A stretch of 64,000 nt of DNA from CAZRHR01 sp964578885 (GTDB lineage: Bacteria > Bacteroidota > Bacteroidia > CAIKAF01), in NCBI GenBank assembly GCA_964578885.1, contig CAZOEO010000006.1, forward strand, positions 1 through 64,000. The letters run 5' to 3'. Below the pieces are notes generated by a model. The model searched no databases. It saw nothing but the letters and a program-made list of their open reading frames with translations, and was not told the DNA's origin. A program made the translations under genes and the position numbers. Of the stretch, positions 27,526 through 35,562 are shown piece after piece; the first letter of the stretch is position 1, and every line of letters begins with the position of its first letter.

Positions 27526-27602
27526 GGCGAGGTAGCTCAGTCGGTTAGAGCGCAGGATTCATAACCCTGAGGTCACGGGTTCAACTCCCGTCCTCGCTAC
27601 CA
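27526..27602 (+). tRNA. tRNA-Met (CAT)
   Basis: Complete 77-nt cloverleaf with encoded CCA. The acceptor stem GGCGAGG / CCTCGCT has one G-T pair at 1-72. The D arm is GCTCAGTCGGTTAGAGC. The anticodon loop TTCATAA gives CAT, with an A-C mismatch at the loop-closing pair, which is common in bacterial elongator tRNA-Met. The T arm is ACGGGTTCAACTCCCGT. The 1-72 pair argues against initiator tRNA; tRNA-Ile2 with modified CAT is a less likely alternative. Confidence 0.95.
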
Positions 27603-27610
27603 CTCTTCTT

Positions 27611-27644
27611 AAAAAGCCTTTACAACCGCGTAAAGGCTTTTTTT
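27611..27644 (+). terminator. Terminator after tRNA-Met
   Basis: A 12-bp stem AAAAAGCCTTTA / TAAAGGCTTTTT around an eight-base loop, continuing into a T-run. It ends the tRNA-Met transcript. Confidence 0.85.
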
Positions 27645-27710
27645 ATACCGCAAAAATCGCCCATCTTTTCCACCTCAGGAGTTCGTATCTTCGCCCACAA
27701 GCTTTAGATC

Positions 27711-28376
27711 ATGGAACATTTTACCCTCGACCCCAGCCGAAGCTGGGAATATGAAAATGGCTACTTCCTTACCTGCGATACCAGCCGGATCGGGAAAATG
27801 CTCAACCACCTTGAAATCTACAAGAAAATCCTTCACCTCCCAGGCGATGTGGCGGAATTTGGCGTCTATAAAGGACCTTCCCTCATGCGACTCCTCGCCT
27901 TCCGACACTTGCTGGAACAAGACTTTTCTCGGAAAATTTTTGGCTTCGATATTTTTGGGAAATTCCCGGAAAACCTGGCCCTGCCGGAAGACCGCGCCTT
28001 TGTAGAACGCTTCGAAGCCGCCGGAGGACACGGCATCCACGTGAAGGAACTGGAACAACTCATCCAAAGAAAAGGCTACCAACATGTCGAACTCATTGCC
28101 GGCGACATCATGGAAACCTTGCCGGCCTTCCTGCAAAAAGAACCGGCCCGCCGCTTTGCCCTCATTCATATCGATGTGGATGTATTTGAACCTACGGAAA
28201 AAATTCTGTCTTTGCTTTGGGATAAAATGGTGCCCGGGGGCATCGTGATGCTGGACGATTATGGCACCGTGGCCGGGGAAACCCTGGCGGTGGATGCGTT
28301 TATTCGTCAGCATGGTCTCACGCTTCAAAAACCTCCGTACAACCATATCCCGGCGTATTTTGTTAAGCCGCTTTAA
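27711..28376 (+). CDS. TylF/MycF-type class I methyltransferase
   Basis: SAM-dependent methyltransferase of 221 residues resembling the macrocin O-methyltransferase (TylF) family. Visible are the SAM-binding VAEFGVYKGPSLMRL (about 47-61), FGFDIFGKFPE (about 77-87), an acidic metal-binding stretch ALIHIDVDVFEPT (about 152-164) and IVMLDDYG (about 178-185). The His/Asp pattern fits metal-dependent O-methylation, for example of sugars. It is the first gene of a plus-strand run and the substrate is unknown. The next gene starts 16 bp later. Confidence 0.78.
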   Translation: MEHFTLDPSRSWEYENGYFLTCDTSRIGKMLNHLEIYKKILHLPGDVAEFGVYKGPSLMRLLAFRHLLEQDFSRKIFGFDIFGKFPENLALPEDRAFVERFEAAGGHGIHVKELEQLIQRKGYQHVELIAGDIMETLPAFLQKEPARRFALIHIDVDVFEPTEKILSLLWDKMVPGGIVMLDDYGTVAGETLAVDAFIRQHGLTLQKPPYNHIPAYFVKPL

Positions 28377-28391
28377 CCCGAATCTCTTCGC

Positions 28392-29129
28392 ATGAGCCTC
28401 AACCGTGAAATGGTCCAACAGGGCCAATGGCTGTTTCGATACAGAAGCTATCTTCCCCTTGTATTACTGGCAGGCGGATTAGCCGTAAGTTATTTGGGAA
28501 ACAATCCATTACAAGGTTTTGAGCGAGACATGCTGGCCTTGTGCGCCGGACTCGCAGGTTTAGCCGTTCGCATGCACGTGGTGGGACACGCTCCCAAAAA
28601 TACATCCGGCAGAAATACTGCAGAAGGTCAAGTGGCCGACCAACTGAATACTACCGGCCTCTACAGTTTGGTCCGACATCCGCTGTACGTGGGAAATTTT
28701 CTCATGTGGCTTTCACCCGCCATTATGGTAGGAAACCCATGGTTTATCAGCGTTTTCGCCTTGGTTTTTGCCTTGTATTACGAACGCATCATGATGGCCG
28801 AAGAAGCCTATCTTACGGGGAAATTTGGCACCATTTACCTTCAATGGGCCGGCAAAACGCCTGCCTTTTTCCCGAAATGGACAGGCTATGTGCCCACCGG
28901 CGTACCTGTGTCATGGAAAAAAATCTTGCGAAAAGAAAAAAATGGGTTATTTGCGCTGGCGCTGGTGAATTATATTTTGGAACAATGGCAAATGGGCTGG
29001 AGTTCAGGCGCTTGGTTCACACAACCCTGGACATTCTGGGGATATAGCACCGTTACGGGCCTTGTCCTTTACTTGATTCTCAAATTTTTAAAATATCAAA
29101 CCCGCTGGTTGTCAGACGACCGCGGATAA
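28392..29129 (+). CDS. Isoprenylcysteine/phospholipid methyltransferase-like membrane protein
   Basis: Integral membrane methyltransferase of 245 residues in the ICMT/PEMT superfamily. It has several hydrophobic helices and the diagnostic SAM-binding block GLYSLVRHPLYVGNFLMWL (about 91-109), followed by a downstream acidic pair (EEAYLTGKFG) and a W/P-rich end. The real substrate in bacteria is unknown and could be a lipid or small molecule. It probably belongs to a short operon with the methyltransferase upstream and the aldo/keto reductase 12 bp downstream. Confidence 0.75.
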   Translation: MSLNREMVQQGQWLFRYRSYLPLVLLAGGLAVSYLGNNPLQGFERDMLALCAGLAGLAVRMHVVGHAPKNTSGRNTAEGQVADQLNTTGLYSLVRHPLYVGNFLMWLSPAIMVGNPWFISVFALVFALYYERIMMAEEAYLTGKFGTIYLQWAGKTPAFFPKWTGYVPTGVPVSWKKILRKEKNGLFALALVNYILEQWQMGWSSGAWFTQPWTFWGYSTVTGLVLYLILKFLKYQTRWLSDDRG

Positions 29130-29140
29130 AACGTGCCTAT

Positions 29141-30199
29141 ATGCAAACTCCCACAATGTCTTATACCCTGCTGGGTACTTCAGGTTTACGGGTTTCTGAA
29201 CTTTGTTTGGGTACCATGACCTTCGGCACTTCCTGGGGTTATGGCACCGATTATGAAGGAAGCCGCGCCATTTATCAGCGTTATATGGAAGCCGGCGGAA
29301 ATTTTTTCGACACTGCCAACCGATACACAGAAGGTGAGTCCGAAGTTTTTCTTGGACGTCTGGTTCGGGAATTTGGCAACCGTGATACGGCCGTCATTGC
29401 CACCAAATATAGTTTGGTCACGCAAATGGGCCGCATCAACGACGGGGGAAACCACAAAAAGAATCTGGTGCAAAGTGTGGAAGGAAGCCTTCGCCGAATG
29501 CAGATGGATTATATTGATTTACTGTATGTTCATGCTTGGGACTTTACCGTTTCACCGGAAAACCTGATGCGTAGTTTAGACGACATGGTTCGTCAGGGAA
29601 AAGTGCTGCATGTAGCCATTTCAGACGCTCCGGCTTGGTTGGTGGCGCGTTGTAATACCATCGCAGAAATGCGCGGATGGTCGCCATTTACGGCCTTTCA
29701 GGCAGAATACAGCCTCATTACCCGCGACGTAGAAAGAGACATTTTACCACTTTGTGCAGAAGATCAAATGCCTTTGGTCGCATGGGGACCGCTCGGAGGC
29801 GGCGCACTTACCGGAAAATATTTGAAAGATGCCCAAACGGCGGGTCGTGTAAAGCCAGACAGCAAACGTCGGAACCCAAAATCTACCGAAATCGCGCAAG
29901 TCGTGGTGAACATTGCCGAACAAAGACAAGTTCCACCCGCCGCCGTGGCCCTGCGCTGGCTCATGCAAGGTCCCGGAAATATCTTGCCAGTGGTGGGAGC
30001 CCGCACCGCAGATCAATTGTCGGAAAGCATGGCTTGCATCGGATGGAAGCTAAATGAAAACGAATTGCAAGCCCTCCAAAACGTAAGTGCCATCGATATT
30101 GGATGGCCGCATGATTTTCTTCGGTCCGATACGGTATATCAAGTGATAGACGGCGGACTGCAAAACCAATTCTCACGACCCATTCCCAAACTCAGATAA
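29141..30199 (+). CDS. Aldo/keto reductase
   Basis: NADPH-dependent oxidoreductase with TIM-barrel fold, 352 residues (347 if the ATG at 29156 is used, giving the more typical MSYTLLGTSGLRVSELCLG start). The catalytic tetrad is visible: Asp in FFDTANRY and its Tyr, Lys in VIATKYSL and His in LYVHAWD. Cofactor-binding elements (LPVVGARTADQLSES) sit near the C-terminus. Length fits the YajO/Tas-like subgroup. The physiological substrate is unknown. Confidence 0.9.
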   Translation: MQTPTMSYTLLGTSGLRVSELCLGTMTFGTSWGYGTDYEGSRAIYQRYMEAGGNFFDTANRYTEGESEVFLGRLVREFGNRDTAVIATKYSLVTQMGRINDGGNHKKNLVQSVEGSLRRMQMDYIDLLYVHAWDFTVSPENLMRSLDDMVRQGKVLHVAISDAPAWLVARCNTIAEMRGWSPFTAFQAEYSLITRDVERDILPLCAEDQMPLVAWGPLGGGALTGKYLKDAQTAGRVKPDSKRRNPKSTEIAQVVVNIAEQRQVPPAAVALRWLMQGPGNILPVVGARTADQLSESMACIGWKLNENELQALQNVSAIDIGWPHDFLRSDTVYQVIDGGLQNQFSRPIPKLR

Positions 30200-30203
30200 G
30201 CAC

Positions 30204-30629
30204 ATGGCACGGGTAAAAATTCAACCACCAGAAGGCACCGCTTTTACTACGGAACTTCTTTTGCGCATTACCGACATGAATTATGGCGGTCACCTCGGAA
30301 ACGACAGCCTTTTGTCATTGCTTCACGAAGCCCGGGTACAGTTTTTTAAAAGTCTCGGTTGTTCTGAAATGGATTTTGGCGGTCATGGTCTCATTATGGC
30401 AGATGTGGCCGTACAATACCGCTCGGAAGCATTTGCTGGAGAAACACTTAAGATTGCTATCCAACCCTATGATTTCACCATTACGGGATTCGATTTATAT
30501 TATGAAGTCACATGCGCCACAGACCAGCGTTTAGTCGCTATGGCCAAAACCTGTATGGTCTGTTTTAATTACACCCAAAAGAAAATGGTGGATGTTCCTG
30601 AATTCTTCAGAAAGCAATTTGCACAATGA
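30204..30629 (+). CDS. Hotdog-fold acyl-CoA thioesterase
   Basis: A 141-residue single hotdog domain of the 4-hydroxybenzoyl-CoA thioesterase type. Features are the entry strand (ELLLRITDMNYGGHLGND), the central helix (SLLSLLHEARVQFF) and strands such as VQYRSEAFAGETLKI and FDLYYEVT. The usual catalytic Asp position is MNYGGHLGNDS, which differs from the classic Y-x-D form, so activity is inferred. It overlaps the next gene by 4 bp (ATGA). Confidence 0.82.
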   Translation: MARVKIQPPEGTAFTTELLLRITDMNYGGHLGNDSLLSLLHEARVQFFKSLGCSEMDFGGHGLIMADVAVQYRSEAFAGETLKIAIQPYDFTITGFDLYYEVTCATDQRLVAMAKTCMVCFNYTQKKMVDVPEFFRKQFAQ

Positions 30630-31633
30630 TTTTCGGCCACCTAAACTACGTTACAGACCCTACAGATAGGGGAAAACGGATTTTTGTTTACCAAACCGAA
30701 GCCCTGGCCCGTGCCGTGGCGGAAAAATTGGAAAGCCAACATATTCCACATGATATTGCACCCGCTCCCAACAACAGTGGTGCGTGGAAAGTTACCATTT
30801 CCAAAGTTCATTTCGATGCCACTTTCGCTGTAAATGCAGAGGTCATGAGTTTGAGACGGAGAAAAGTGATTCCGGATGCGGGTTTGCGGAAATTTCTTCT
30901 GGGATTTTTGGGACTGAGTCTGCTATTGGCGCTTATTGGTGCGTACCAAAGTCAACGGAATCCGGCTCCGGAAACTTTACCACAAGATAGCCTCCCTGTC
31001 TCCCCCGAGCCAACTGCTACGGATACGTTGGGAGAAAGAATGGAAGCATTTGGTTTTCGGCCTGTTACCGCTTTTCATCCCCAGATTGTTTCTGAAGTAA
31101 AATATAGCAGTACAGATAATTTTAGCGGTGTAAACCATTATGGTAACAGCCAGATTGCTTTTCTGCATCCGGATGCCGGCAACGCCCTTGCGCAGGTGCA
31201 AACCGCATTAGAGGCCAAACATCCGAGATTCAGGCTTGTTGTTTACGATGGCGCACGCCCCAGACATGTGCAGTTCGCTTTGTATGAAGCATTATTAAAG
31301 ATGCCTGGCGTGGAATCAAAATATGTATCCAATCCCACCAAAGGCTCCGTGCATAACTATGGTTTGGCGGTGGATTTGAGTATTTTAAATGCGGATGGAA
31401 AGCCTTTGGACATGGGAACGCCGTACGATTTTTTTGGAGAAGCTGCCCATATCGACCGTGAAGATAGTCTTGTCCGCGTGGGACGTTTAAGCCCTGAGCA
31501 GCTTGAAAACCGACGAATGCTTCGCCAATTGATGCGCCAGGCTGGTTTCAAAACCATTGATCACGAATGGTGGCATTTTAATCTTTTTGGACGGGACGAA
31601 GCCCAACAACGCGGATATCAGATGTTACCCTGA
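30626..31633 (+). CDS. D-Ala-D-Ala dipeptidase-like protein with N-terminal membrane domain
   Basis: M15-family zinc peptidase related to VanX/DdpX. The zinc ligands are visible: SVHNYGLAVDLSI (His and Asp of SxHxxGxAxD) and catalytic EWWHFN near the C-terminus. Residues about 1-75 form a small separate domain (FGHLNYVTDPTDRGKRIFVY). A membrane helix follows at about 90-107 (FLLGFLGLSLLLALIGAY), then a Pro-rich linker and the peptidase domain from about 135. The peptidase therefore probably faces the periplasm, anchored by one helix. It likely acts in peptidoglycan dipeptide turnover; no van genes are nearby, so resistance is not implied. Confidence 0.85.
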   Translation: MIFGHLNYVTDPTDRGKRIFVYQTEALARAVAEKLESQHIPHDIAPAPNNSGAWKVTISKVHFDATFAVNAEVMSLRRRKVIPDAGLRKFLLGFLGLSLLLALIGAYQSQRNPAPETLPQDSLPVSPEPTATDTLGERMEAFGFRPVTAFHPQIVSEVKYSSTDNFSGVNHYGNSQIAFLHPDAGNALAQVQTALEAKHPRFRLVVYDGARPRHVQFALYEALLKMPGVESKYVSNPTKGSVHNYGLAVDLSILNADGKPLDMGTPYDFFGEAAHIDREDSLVRVGRLSPEQLENRRMLRQLMRQAGFKTIDHEWWHFNLFGRDEAQQRGYQMLP

Positions 31634-31643
31634 ATGTAGCGAC

Positions 31644-32669
31644 ATGCTTTGGGTTTCACTTTTTCTATTCCTTTGGCCAGTGGTTTTATTTTGGGCACGA
31701 TGGCCCCATAACATTCCGCTTCCATTATGGTGTTTTGGAGGCGGAGTCTTGTTTTCCGCCTGGTCGCAACCTTGGTGGCAAGAAGTCGGCGGCGTTTTCG
31801 GTTTGCTGGCCATGGTACACGCCTTGTGGAATGTGCCTTGGATTACGAATGGGAAACACGTGAAACCTTTAGCATTATCTTTTGTTTTACAGGTCTTTAC
31901 GGTTTGGCTGGTATCTTTACTCGGATACTTTTGGCTTGCACCGGAGGCATCTACGCCACTCATCAGCTTGGCGCGCGCTACCTATGTGGGAGGAACACCC
32001 GTGATGGCCATTGCGTCGGAATCTGGAAATCTCGATCCCAACATATTCACTTACATGTATTTGGCAGATATCGCCGCCAGTGCTGTTTATCTTCCTGTCA
32101 TGTGGTGGTTGGCGCGTCAATGGCGTGAGCCCTCGTTTGTTTCCGACGATTCCAAATGGGGAAAAGTGCCTGCAGGAAGGTTTTGGATGGGAATTGGGTT
32201 GGTTTTTACCTTGTGCACCGGAAGCGTATGGCTTTTATACGGTCGGTTCGATCCCTTAGCCATGGTCATCAGCCATTTGGTAGCGGCACTTCTGCTTAAA
32301 CTGGCCATACCGGATTTAAGAAAAAGCCAGAGCAATGACCGACCTGCGGAATATGGTTTTGGTATTTTATTTTTTAGTTTGGGAGGAAGTTTAGATTTTT
32401 CAACCCTCACGGCCATGCCCTTAGGCGTTTGGGCCTTCGCATTTACCGTACTTTTTGGAGGAAGCCTGTTGCATTGGCTTCTTTGTAAAACTTTGAGAAT
32501 TCACCGTGCGGCGTGGGCGGCAGTTTCAATGGGAAACAACATGAGTCCACCTTTTGTGCCGAGTTTGTTACGGCTCATGGGTCGAGAAGACTTAATCCAT
32601 ATGTCTACTGCTTTATCCGGTTTGGGATTCGCAGTTGGATTAGCCCTGGCGCTTTGGACTTTAGCCTGA
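31644..32669 (+). CDS. DUF819-like integral membrane protein
   Basis: Polytopic inner-membrane protein of 341 residues from ATG 31644 (MLWVSLFLFLWPVVLFW). An in-frame ATG at 31557 lies inside the preceding gene and is unlikely. About ten hydrophobic segments are visible. Conserved-looking blocks ATYVGGTPVMAIASESGN and AVSMGNNMSPPFVPSLLR resemble the paired substrate loops of the DUF819 (YjcL-like) family, related to secondary transporters. The substrate is unknown. A strong terminator follows 11 bp after the stop. Confidence 0.65.
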   Translation: MLWVSLFLFLWPVVLFWARWPHNIPLPLWCFGGGVLFSAWSQPWWQEVGGVFGLLAMVHALWNVPWITNGKHVKPLALSFVLQVFTVWLVSLLGYFWLAPEASTPLISLARATYVGGTPVMAIASESGNLDPNIFTYMYLADIAASAVYLPVMWWLARQWREPSFVSDDSKWGKVPAGRFWMGIGLVFTLCTGSVWLLYGRFDPLAMVISHLVAALLLKLAIPDLRKSQSNDRPAEYGFGILFFSLGGSLDFSTLTAMPLGVWAFAFTVLFGGSLLHWLLCKTLRIHRAAWAAVSMGNNMSPPFVPSLLRLMGREDLIHMSTALSGLGFAVGLALALWTLA

Positions 32670-32680
32670 ACCATGTACAT

Positions 32681-32714
32681 AAAAAAAGCGCTGCAAATGC
32701 AGCGCTCCTTTTTT
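32681..32714. terminator. Bidirectional rho-independent terminator
   Basis: Stem AGCGCTGCA / TGCAGCGCT with a two-base loop, flanked by A7 on the left and a T-run on the right. It can terminate the plus-strand operon ending at 32669 and any minus-strand transcript coming from ssb. Confidence 0.88.
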
Positions 32715-33180
32715 AAGGTGCCTGTCCGAAATTCGGAGCGTTGGCAGTGACCTCGTCATGATAAGGCCACTGCGCAACAACCCGAGGTTGCGTCAACCTA
32801 AACACACACACCAAAGCTGTTCAGTAAATAACATGGCGTGGTACTAAACCTTCGCACGCCATGTCTTCTCCTTACCCAAGTCGCCTGGGGAATCCCCCCG
32901 GGCCTGGCGGCATCCGGAGGGTCAACTCCCCAATATTTTCTCATTGTCCCTGAATAAAAAATCTAATTTTCAGTTTTTCGTCCGGGAAAGAAGCAGTGGT
33001 CCCTTCGGGCAGTAGACCACTGCATCATTTGGAAATGCGTCACACATCACCTAAGCATATCGGTGGGAATCCGGGGCTCATGGGTATCGACCTCCATACA
33101 AAGGCTCGTCCATCACATTTTCCAAATCCCGGGAGGGGCATCCCCCCAAAACACAACACATGAAATCTAGTGGTGTCACC
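32715..33180. other. Hairpin-rich gene-free region next to ssb
   Basis: About 470 bp with no supported gene but many long inverted repeats: GCAGTG/CACTGC (about 32744-32775), CGCAAC/GTTGCG (32776-32796), CATGGCGTG/CACGCCATG (32832-32863), GCCTGGGG/CCCCGGGC (32883-32904) and GCAGTGGTC/GACCACTGC (32993-33023). A long-range pair ATTTGGAAA/TTTCCAAAT joins about 33028 and 33117. It is GC-richer than the accessory DNA. It could be a structured RNA or composite of intergenic repeats. I could not match it to tmRNA, RNase P RNA, SRP RNA, 6S RNA or a known riboswitch. Confidence 0.5.
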
Positions 33181-33185
33181 AAAGT

Positions 33186-33551
33186 CTAAGCCACCTCCTC
33201 TTCCACTGGCGAAGCCGTCTTTTTCGCCGAAACCAATAAAAAGTCCTCCCCGATAATTTCTGCCGAAGTCTTGTTCTCCCCTTCCTTATTGGTCCATTGA
33301 CGATAAACCAATTTTCCTTCAATCAAGACTTGTACACCCTTTTTCAAATAGGGAGTGGCTCGTTCGGCAGATTTTCCAAAAAATAAAACCGTATGCCATT
33401 GGGTCTCCTTCACACTTTCACCTTCTCTTTTCACTAAATCATTGGTAGCCAACCGACACACTAAGAAGGGCTGTTCAGATTTGCCGGCTTTCAGTTCAGC
33501 ATCACTTCCCAAATATCCGATCAATCGGACTGAATTTTTAAGGTTTTTCAT
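33186..33551 (-). CDS. ssb: Single-stranded DNA-binding protein
   Basis: OB-fold protein that coats single-stranded DNA in replication and repair. From ATG 33551 it has 121 residues (MKNLKNSVRLIGYLGSDAEL). An in-frame ATG at 33605 would add 18 residues unlike any SSB. The core strands are clear (FLVCRLATND, ETQWHTVLFFGKSAERATPYL, VLIEGKLVYRQWTNKEGENKT). It lacks the long acidic tail with DDDIPF found in the main E. coli SSB, so it may be a second SSB or a short-tail form; many Bacteroidota carry several copies. Confidence 0.9.
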   Translation of the reverse strand: MKNLKNSVRLIGYLGSDAELKAGKSEQPFLVCRLATNDLVKREGESVKETQWHTVLFFGKSAERATPYLKKGVQVLIEGKLVYRQWTNKEGENKTSAEIIGEDFLLVSAKKTASPVEEEVA

Positions 33552-33604
33552 ATCTCGCTTGTTTCTGAAACAAAATTGCAACCCCGGAAAGCAATTAGTC
33601 GGCA

Positions 33605-33645
33605 TTTAAACGGATATAAACGGATATAAACGTTTATATACGGAT
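33605..33645. repeat. Tandem ACGGATATAA repeats upstream of ssb
   Basis: Two tandem copies of the 12-base unit ACGGATATAAAC followed by a diverged third (GTTTATATACGG). The unit is the same as the end module of the interspersed repeats at 35071-35355, 35563-35846, 45134-45223 and 45411-45500. It lies 54 bp upstream of the likely ssb start. Confidence 0.65.
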
Positions 33646-33787
33646 AGCAAAATTTTAAATACTGAAATTCAAATAGATACGATTTATCACATCAGAAAAA
33701 AAATTCAGTTCATCACATTAAATGCCACTCTTAAGCATATTTTTTCATTTTTCCTTTTCATTGCCCCCCTTACCACCTACTTTTGCC

Positions 33788-33810
33788 GTACATTTTCAAA
33801 AGGAATGTAC
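33788..33810 (+). promoter_or_regulatory. Putative operator upstream of the HxlR gene
   Basis: Perfect inverted repeat GTACATT / AATGTAC with a nine-base spacer, ending 16 bp before the start codon of the HxlR regulator. A near -7 box (TACCTTTT) follows at once. The arrangement fits autoregulation by a dimeric winged-helix protein. Confidence 0.6.
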
Positions 33811-33826
33811 CTACCTTTTCGTAAGT

Positions 33827-34162
33827 ATGAGTAAAATAGACCAAAATAAATCTCCGGCTTGCCCCATTCGTTCCACCCTTGCACTGGTTGGGGGCAAATG
33901 GAAGCTACTGGTGATTTATCAACTCGCTGAAGGGCCACTGCGGTTATCGCAACTTCGGCAGCGCATTCCGGACATCAGCGAGAAAATGTTGGTGGAAACA
34001 CTCAAAGTGTTGGTTCAAGATCAGCTTGTACACCGGGAAAATTTTGGAGAAGTGCCTCCACGGGTGGAATACTCGCTCACCATTCAAGGACAAACTGCGC
34101 TACCCCTTATGGAATCTATGATTCATTTTTCAGAACAATACGCGGCCCTTTGCGCCTCATAA
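33827..34162 (+). CDS. HxlR-family transcriptional regulator
   Basis: Winged-helix regulator of 111 residues from ATG 33827. A start at 33722 would put the operator-like repeat inside the gene and add 35 residues of no known domain. HxlR hallmarks are the N-terminal Cys (KSPACPIRSTLALVGGKWKLLVIYQL), the recognition region LSQLRQRIPDISEKMLVETL and the wing RVEYSLTIQG. The Cys often senses electrophiles, quinones or thiol stress in this family. The next gene, 26 bp downstream, encodes a thioredoxin-like protein and is its likely target. Confidence 0.9.
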   Translation: MSKIDQNKSPACPIRSTLALVGGKWKLLVIYQLAEGPLRLSQLRQRIPDISEKMLVETLKVLVQDQLVHRENFGEVPPRVEYSLTIQGQTALPLMESMIHFSEQYAALCAS

Positions 34163-34187
34163 CGTCTCATTATTTAATCATCACATC

Positions 34188-34817
34188 ATGATCGAAAAAG
34201 ATTTATCTGCCTTTCTTCCAGCCATATGGAAAACAAAAGCCATTTCCTACCCGGAATACCAAACCCTTCATGCCCAATGGGTTCAGGAAGAAAGTTCCTC
34301 TGCCGGAGCTGATCACCCAGACATGGCCCATTACACCAAACTCAACCTGCAGCGAATGCATCGGCTGGAAAAAACATTCGTTCCATCCCTGCCTTGGTCT
34401 GATATTTTCACTGCGGTAGATCAACCGGCCGATTGGCTGGTGCTCACGGAAACCTGGTGTGGAGACGCCGCTCAAAATATTCCCCTGTTGGAAAAAGTCA
34501 TCGAAGGACAACCGCATATTCGCACGATGTATCTATGGCGCGACCAAAACCTGGAACTCATGGATGCGTTTCTTACCAGAGGAGGGCGTTCGATTCCTAA
34601 GGTCATTTTCACAGATCGTGAAACAGGTAAAGTACGCGGAAGCTGGGGTCCAAGACCCGCCGCTGCAGATGCTGTTTTTATGGAATTAAAAGCAAAACAC
34701 GGTACTGATTATACACCCATTGTTACCGCCATGCAACAATGGTACAACCAAGACAAAGGAGTATCTTTTGAAAACGATTTCCGGGAAAGCATTTTACATG
34801 CCTACGGACGCAAATAA
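34188..34817 (+). CDS. Thioredoxin-like protein with single active-site Cys
   Basis: A 209-residue cytoplasmic protein with a thioredoxin fold at about residues 75-165. The active-site turn reads ETWCGDAAQN, so only the first Cys of the CxxC pair is present. The cis-Pro loop is RSIPKVIFTD. Single-Cys forms act as monothiol reductases or peroxiredoxin-like enzymes. It follows the HxlR regulator by 26 bp and is probably controlled by it in a redox or electrophile response. Confidence 0.82.
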   Translation: MIEKDLSAFLPAIWKTKAISYPEYQTLHAQWVQEESSSAGADHPDMAHYTKLNLQRMHRLEKTFVPSLPWSDIFTAVDQPADWLVLTETWCGDAAQNIPLLEKVIEGQPHIRTMYLWRDQNLELMDAFLTRGGRSIPKVIFTDRETGKVRGSWGPRPAAADAVFMELKAKHGTDYTPIVTAMQQWYNQDKGVSFENDFRESILHAYGRK

Positions 34818-34925
34818 GCCTTCTTTGATGCGCCAAACTCCTCGCGTGGCTTCGCATATTTGCTTCATAAATGTATCACAGCAGTCGATGCCGCTCCCTT
34901 CACCTAAGAAAATAAAGAGGTTTAC

Positions 34926-34960
34926 AAAGGCGAAATATCCAAGACATTTTTCGCCTTTTA
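34926..34960 (+). terminator. Probable terminator after the thioredoxin-like gene
   Basis: Stem AAAGGCGAAA / TTTTCGCCTTT with a loop of about 12 bases, then TTA. The trailing T-run is short, so efficiency is uncertain. It lies about 110 bp after the stop codon. Confidence 0.5.
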
Positions 34961-35070
34961 CACCAATAACTTGCCAGGAAGCGGGATTTTCGTTTGGAAG
35001 TCAAAGCAGAAGAAAGCCGACAGCGATCACAGCCGTAGGCATATGTCAAATAGGGCAACTTGGGAAATTC

Positions 35071-35355
35071 GGGTATGCACCCTCCCCGCCCCGTAGACAA
35101 TGTACGACCTCCAACAGACATTTCCCGGCAATGAAACAGATATAATCGGTTAAAATCGGATTACCATTTTGAGGCACTTTTCACAAAATCCAAATGGAAA
35201 GTTACTTAGTGACGAAAATTTGAAACGTAATCAGGGCGTTTCACTGGTCGGTTTTCCCGGGGGCCACCACTCCTCCTCCCCAGGCGACAAGCTACACATT
35301 TTCCACCACCTGAGTCGGCAATTAAACGGATATAAACGATTAAAATCGGCTACGA
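35071..35355 (+). repeat. Interspersed repeat, long form, copy 1
   Basis: A 285-bp sequence repeated almost exactly at 35563-35846. It starts with a C-rich block (GGGTATGCACCCTCCCC), passes through GTACGACCTCC and the module GATATAATCGGTTAAAATCGG (at about 35139), and ends in TTAAACGGATATAAACG then ATTAAAATCGGCTACGA. The first 89 bp are related to the 90-bp repeats at 45134 and 45411. An open frame of about 70 codons inside is copied with the repeat and is not counted as a gene. Sequence between the copies (35356-35562) shows no gene. Confidence 0.85.
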
Positions 35356-35562
35356 AAAGAAGCCCCATTCGGTGGAAACCATGAGAGAACTTCCGAAATC
35401 TTAGGAAATGCGTTTGAAATTTTGCTGATTCGACCGACGAATAGGAAATCTAACACGGAGCGCTAGCCCAACATGGCCTTGGGAAATTTTGTCAGGAAAA
35501 ATGAAGGGGTGATTATTTGAGGAGGATTCATTTTTCGTGGACGAAAGTCCCGCGAAGTCCGG

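Noticed and set aside
27526..27602. tRNA-Met as the integration site of the island
   Set aside because: The island lies at the 5' side of the tRNA, the tRNA is intact, no duplicated 3' end is seen on the trxB side, and there is no integrase gene in the island.
32715..33180. tmRNA, RNase P RNA, SRP RNA, 6S RNA or cobalamin riboswitch (a GCCACTG motif occurs)
   Set aside because: Both strands were read for the conserved blocks: tmRNA ends, the AAAGTCCGGAC and ACAGAA motifs of RNase P, the GGTCCGGAAGGAAGCA loop of SRP RNA and the B12 box. None is present; GCCACTG alone is not enough.
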